Shown one piece after another: positions 59,833-64,000 of a stretch of DNA of 64,000 bases. Below the pieces are notes generated by a model, which did not search any database, was not told where the DNA came from, and was given only the letters and a program-made list of their open reading frames with translations. Every line of letters starts with the position of its first letter. Positions within the stretch are counted from its first letter, which is position 1. Where the stretch lies: positions 1 to 64,000 of the forward strand of contig JAESUZ010000135.1 in the NCBI GenBank assembly GCA_017311185.1. Direction: 5' to 3'. Made by a program: the position numbers and the translations under genes. This stretch comes from Proteles cristata cristata. Lineage: Eukaryota > Chordata > Mammalia > Carnivora > Hyaenidae.

Positions 59833-61359
59833 CAATTTTCCCTCTTTGAACAACCAGTCTCACTTCCCTTACATGCAGAGCTGTCTCCCTTATTTGTTCA
59901 AGTCGTCTTCATTACATTTCTTACAATTATTTACATCTGTCTGTCATTCACTTGCCCATAAAGTCAGGAGCCCTCAGACAAGGCTGAAAAGGTTTTGTCT
60001 TCTCTGTCCCATTTTGTGACAGTAATAACACGAACAGCTGGTTTGACTTTCAGTAACAGATGCAGAATAAAACTATTACATATAATGTTGGTGATTCTAA
60101 AGACATACGCCCATTTTGATTAAACGAACAACATGAAATTAGCTTTCATACCAAATATTTTCGAAGATCACAACATGAACACGAAAGGCGATGGGGGTTA
60201 GTTTCTCTGAGTTTTAGAACACCTAGTTCTTACAAGCACTTGCCTTGAAACTGGCTAAGTAGAGCACTTTTCCAACTTAATTTTAGCAACACCACCTGGA
60301 GGTAGAGAAACTGTCTCACACTGACAACATACATAGACACACGTACAATTACACAAACAGGATGCAAGCCAAATCTTAAAGGCCCAATCTGTTAACATCT
60401 CCCTTTTACAAAACACAGTGAATTGTGAGATGGTATTACTCTTTATGGATCCAGTATATCGTTATTTTTCTCAGGAGTCGAATGCATATTGTGGTCAATC
60501 AGAGTTGCAAAAAAAAAAAAAAAAGACCTTGTAGCTTGGGAGACTACGGCCCAGAGGGCTGGAGGTGCAGACAATTTGTCACTTCCCATTGTCCACCAAG
60601 AACATGGCTGGTTTTATTCAAAGATAACCATAGCTACCAGCCACAAACAAACCAATGGAAGCCCAGGTTACCTCCGTGAGTGTTTCCTTTGTGAGAAGTC
60701 ATGGCTCTGCCGACTGAACCAAGCCACTTCGTCATCAGCCTTTTCTTAAGCAAGCAAGTAAAGGAGGCTCAGAGAACCAAAATCCTCTCTTGGATGAGGC
60801 TGTAGATGGGACAGTGTGGAGCACAGGTAGTGTTGAGTTCATGTCCACTTCATTCTTCTCCTTTTTTTCCCTCTCCCTGTGCTGCAGTGTCTGCAGACTT
60901 ACCTCCTTGGAAACCTGAGGGAGGGTGTGTGGCAGGCCCATGTGCACTGGGGCAGGAAATGCTGGCCCCCACTTGGGGAAAAGTCCATGTTCACTCTCTT
61001 CTGTCTTCCCTTCTCTGCCCTAGGATTCAGATTCTAGTGTTTCATGGGCCTTTTACTGTTTCTGTCTCTTTGGCTCTCTGTGCTGCATCCTGAACTGTTT
61101 CCTCAGGATGGGCTTTCCAGTCGTTCGCTAATTCCCCTCCTCGCCCCCCTTAATCTGTGTCCAGTGTGGCCCATCCGCTGTGGACAGAGGCTCTCAGAAG
61201 AGGTCCAGAGATGTTCAGCTTGATGACAAATTTACATCTTCATGCGCCGGTGTGCCCAAAAGCATAGGTGAATAATTAGGTTTTTAAATCTATTGGTCTC
61301 TTCACATCGAGAACAAAAGGAGAGCTACAAACCAAAGTCCTGACAGTACAAGCTTTTAT

Positions 61360-61700
61360 CTTTGTCCGTGTACTTACTTTTGCTGGAGATGACTTCTTCA
61401 GAAGGCTTCAAGTTACTGTCCAGGGCCCTTTCATTTCAACCCAAAGGACCTTCTTCACTACAGGGCCTCTCTAGTGGTCAGGGCAAGCCTTTCAGCTTTG
61501 GTTTCTCTGGGAATGTCTTCATCTCTTTCTCATTTGTGAAGGACCGTTTTCCCAAATGCAGGATTCCTGGTGGACAGCTTCTTCCCTTCAAGGCTTTGAA
61601 CCCATCAACCCTTGCCTTCTGACCTCCAAGGTTTCTGAGGAGACATGTGCTCACAATCTTATCGGTGAAAAGATGAAGAAAAGCAATTTTTCTCTGAGCT
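61360..61700 (-). mobile_element. Old L1 fragment, antisense
   Basis: The motifs 'tttctctgggaatgtcttca', 'ttgtgaaggaccgttttcc', 'cttgccttctgacctccaag' and 'tttctgaggagacatgtgc' are the reverse complement of the late ORF1 / inter-ORF stretch that the sense L1 shows at about 4000-4130. It is a short, old fragment. Confidence 0.65.
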
Positions 61701-61999
61701 TTATCAATGTTACTAATGAGCTTTATCGTGTCTTACACAACACAGCATTTCCCTATACATTGTAGTACCATTTTGAGACCAGGAATTGAGTAATTTAAGT
61801 GTAGACATTACGAGAGCTATAAAAGCTAAAATTATAGTTTTCTAAACTCAAAATGAAAAGGTACTGACCGATCTTATAGATTTTGGTTTCTAACAAAGTA
61901 AATATCAATCTTGAAAAGCCTGCACCAACAAACAAAATGCCCATTGGGATACTTTTTTTATTTTTATTTTTTATTCTTTTTTTTCTTTTTTTTCTTTTG

Positions 62000-62200
62000 A
62001 GTGAAGGGGTCTTGGGAACAAAAAGGGAGGAAACACTGTGGTCGCAGACATCCTGGCCATAATTGCCTGATGGGCCCATTGCCTGCTCTGACCTCGTAAA
62101 GCACCATTGCGATGTAGCTGCAAAGCCTGCCTTTATAAGACCCTGGCTCAACCCGGTGTTTGGTCTTTACAGCCCAGGAAGCCTTGATGACCTGTCGGCA
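62000..62200 (+). promoter_or_regulatory. Possible LTR-derived promoter with TATA-like box
   Basis: 'ctttataagaccctggctca' at about 62130-62150 carries a TATA-like box, followed by 'gtgtttggtctttacagccc', in the style of a U3/R boundary in an LTR. It lies about 480 bp upstream of the kinase ATG-equivalent. No full LTR could be delimited. This is inference and could be chance. Confidence 0.3.
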
Positions 62201-62229
62201 TGACCCTAGCTAGTTTGGTTTCTGCTTCA

Positions 62230-62412
62230 CTTTTTGTTGTTTGGTTCATATATTTTTTTCATTTTCATTTTTTTTCCCCTACTCATTTTTTCCTCCATTT
62301 TCTTTGCTTTTTCTCCCCCTTTTTTTTTGTCCTTTTTTAGTTTGTTTTTTTTTCTCAGTTTTTCTTCCTTTTGTCTCTTCATTTTCTTTCTGTTTTTTTT
62401 CATTTGTTTGTT
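62230..62412 (+). repeat. T-rich polypyrimidine tract
   Basis: About 180 bp of almost pure T and C on the plus strand, with purines rare. Long pyrimidine tracts can form triplex structures. The reading frames in it (FFF/SSS-rich) are composition artefacts. The tract is absent from copy A. Confidence 0.85.
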
Positions 62413-62627
62413 TCTTTAGTATTAGCATTTTAGTACAGTTAGTATAGTTCATCTTGTTGGTATAGTAGTGAGCGTAGTATTGTTAGTATAGCCTAGTGAG
62501 TGTAGTTAGCCTTGTTGATATTAGCACATTTTGTATCTTTGGTTTGTTAGTCAGCATAGTTACTGTAGTTTGCAGTGTTATTTAGTATCAGAGTAGTTAG
62601 GACTGTTAGTGTAGTTAGCAGGTCACC
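62413..62627 (+). repeat. GTAGTTAG-rich leader before kinase pseudogene B
   Basis: Degenerate repeats of the form gttagtatagtt, gtgagcgtag, gtgtagttagc cover about 200 bp up to the ATG at 62628. Copy A has the last ~115 bp of this. It is a minisatellite-like sequence, perhaps part of the original 5'UTR of the kinase. Confidence 0.75.
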
Positions 62628-63784
62628 ATGATTCGGGAGTTTTTGCCTGTCGTCGTTGACGATGAGGCAACCTGTGTTTATGTGCTCCCCAAGTCCATAG
62701 GTGGGGGCAGCTTCTCCAAGACAGTGGCTGATGACATCCTCAACCAGGAGATGGATGTCAAATTCATCAGAAAGACCCAGCAGGACTCCACTGGCCTCCA
62801 GGGACTTTATTACGAAGCCCAGAACACAAAGACATCGAACCACCGAAGCACCGTCACATCCCTTCAGGTGATGAACACTAGTGAGACCTTACTTCTGTTT
62901 ACAGAGTGTGTCACGAGAGACCACCTGGAGGACGCCTGCCCACCCTGGGGCCATGTGGCTGAGGATGTTCCCGACAAATTCTGTCAGCTGATAGACATAT
63001 TGGAGTCCTGCCACCAACAAAGTGTCTTCCCCAGGGACCTGGAGCTACAGCAGCTGCTCTTTGACCAGGACCTCAAGGTAGCACGCAAAGGCTTTGGCTT
63101 GAGCATCCAGTTTGCGGGCTACAAACTCCAAATATTCTGGGAGAGCCCCAATCCTGCTGCCCCGCAACTCTTCCTGACTCAGGAAGACCCATTTCCTCTC
63201 ACAGATGTGTGGAGCCTTGGGTGGGTGGGTGTGGGGGGGTTTGTACTGCCTAGCCACAGGATTTGAGCCCTTTGAGGGAAAGGTCATCTGGGACTTCCTC
63301 AGGGACTTGTGACAGCAGAGTGTTCTGATGCTGATGTCACTCGAGGATGGAAACGTTTGGAGCACATTGAGATGCATCCAAGCAGGACAGAGAAGAACGG
63401 ACAAAGGGGAAAAATCCAGGGTGGGAGGAAGGTTAGCCTTTGACTGAGACACCCGATTAAGAAAACAAGGACCCCATGATGCCTCAGATGATGGCAAAAT
63501 GGCCAGGCTGTGGCCCACCCAGCCTAGAGGCCACTATCTGCTCACTGAGCCCAGCCAACTCCTGGAGCCCCACCCTGGCCTCCCCCTCCAGCTCCAGCGC
63601 TTTCTCCCTAGGGTCCTTTAAGACCGCCGAAGAGACCAGCATCAAAACCGACAACACCATCAAAATCAATTATTAGGAAGACCTAGAAGACAAGGAATAG
63701 ACCCCAGAGAGAATCAGAACTAAACCCCAAACCCAATTCTGAAAACTTCTGTGTAATTTAAAGAAAATATTTAAGAAAAATAAA
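62628..63784 (+). pseudogene. MARK/SMOK-like serine/threonine kinase pseudogene, copy B
   Basis: An uninterrupted 212-residue frame (62628-63266) follows the MARK / sperm-motility-kinase order: Gly-loop IGGGSF at residues 24-29, ATP-site Lys in VKFIRK (K45), helix C Glu (YYEAQ, E63), helix E with ECCHQ-like ESCHQQ (126-131), catalytic loop PRDLEL (135-140), KGFG at 154-157 where DFG is expected, APQ at 178-180 where APE is expected, DVWSLG at 193-198. HRD has become PRD, the loop Lys is Glu, and the Mg-binding Asp of DFG is Gly, so catalysis is very unlikely. After DVWSLG the frame shifts; the later kinase sequence ('GFEPFEG'-like) is in another frame with a stop. A Ser-rich tail frame ends at 63676 and AATAAA is at 63779-63784. 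No introns are seen, which suggests a retrocopy. MARK versus SMOK is unresolved. Confidence 0.78.
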
Positions 63785-63864
63785 GTGACTCCACAATAAG
63801 AGAGCCACGGTCCATGCCTTTTTCTTCTTTTGTTTTTTAAGTTTCAGGAACCTTAAATAATTAT

Positions 63865-64000
63865 TTGTTTTGAAAGAGAGGGACAGGGTGAGTGGGGGAG
63901 GCGCCAGAAGAGAACCCAAAGAGGCTCCCGGCTCTCAGCTGAGATCTGATGCAAGGCTCCAATGTCCAAAACTATTGAGATCCCAACCTGAGCCCGGACT
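63865..64000 (-). mobile_element. Old SINE after kinase pseudogene B (cut by window end)
   Basis: Same antisense element as at 25195-25380, with 'tttgttttgaaagagaggg' and 'tgagatcccaacctgagccc'. It runs off the window. Confidence 0.72.

Larger units (their letters stand above)
60737..62507. other. 1.8-kb segment present only in copy B, upstream of the kinase leader
   Basis: Copy A goes from 'ccacttcctcatagaa' to 'gccttgttggtgttagcac' at about 23845, whereas B has 1.8 kb between these points. It holds an antisense L1 fragment, a possible LTR promoter and a T-rich tract (separate entries), and otherwise nothing I recognise. Confidence 0.65.
48475..64000 (+). repeat. Segmental duplication, copy B (continues past window end)
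   Basis: Direct-orientation match to 12185-25500. It carries sequence missing from A (48975-49390, 53552-55858, 57640-58505, 60737-62507) and lacks the A-only 1.9 kb. Identity to A is patchy: 52.9-53.5 kb and 56.75-57.0 kb are nearly the same as 17.1-17.7 kb and 18.6-18.85 kb, whereas 48.5-49.0 kb differs at many sites from 12.2-12.7 kb. Confidence 0.9.

Noticed and set aside
62234..62447. Phe/Ser-rich open frames resembling membrane segments
   Set aside because: They arise from the T-rich pyrimidine tract; composition alone explains them.

Overview
This is mammalian nuclear DNA with no intact protein-coding gene visible. The best marker of origin is about eighteen copies of a tRNA-derived SINE of the carnivore CAN-SINE class. 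They have the tRNA-like head (cacctgggtggctcag), the box around 'ggttcgagcccc', a CT-rich body and an A-rich (AATAAA)n tail. The sequence variant is that of cats, so I infer a felid or close feliform. Many copies have target-site duplications (TSDs) that can be read directly.

Layout: 1-7.5 kb holds a degenerate plus-strand L1 broken by three SINEs. 7.5-12.1 kb is ordinary intergenic DNA with old repeats, a Z-DNA-like palindromic tract and a GT microsatellite. From about 12.18 kb to 25.5 kb runs copy A of a large direct segmental duplication. Copy B starts near 48.47 kb and continues past the window end. Between them lie a tandem array of kinase-pseudogene tails (25.6-27.7 kb), intergenic DNA with isolated SINEs, a 4.3-kb minus-strand L1 that seems to lack ORF1 (34.16-38.44 kb), more intergenic DNA with MIR and LTR fragments, and a solo LTR (47.735-48.428 kb) just before copy B.

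Each duplicon contains, in order, unassigned sequence with a conserved 30-bp exon-like motif, a minus-strand gammaretrovirus-like ERV pol/LTR remnant, a minus-strand SINE, an unusual GTAGTTAG-rich leader, and a pseudogene related to the MARK / sperm-motility-kinase (SMOK) family. Copy B of this pseudogene keeps 213 uninterrupted codons, but several catalytic residues are changed. Copy A is frameshifted, and its 3' part was then tandemly copied. The duplicons differ by kilobase-scale indels (2.3 kb, 1.9 kb, 1.8 kb and 0.9 kb), copy-specific SINE and L1 insertions, a 95-bp tandem duplication and patchy sequence identity. This suggests an old duplication reshaped by deletion, insertion and perhaps gene conversion. 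All family assignments are by eye; no alignment or database search was run.
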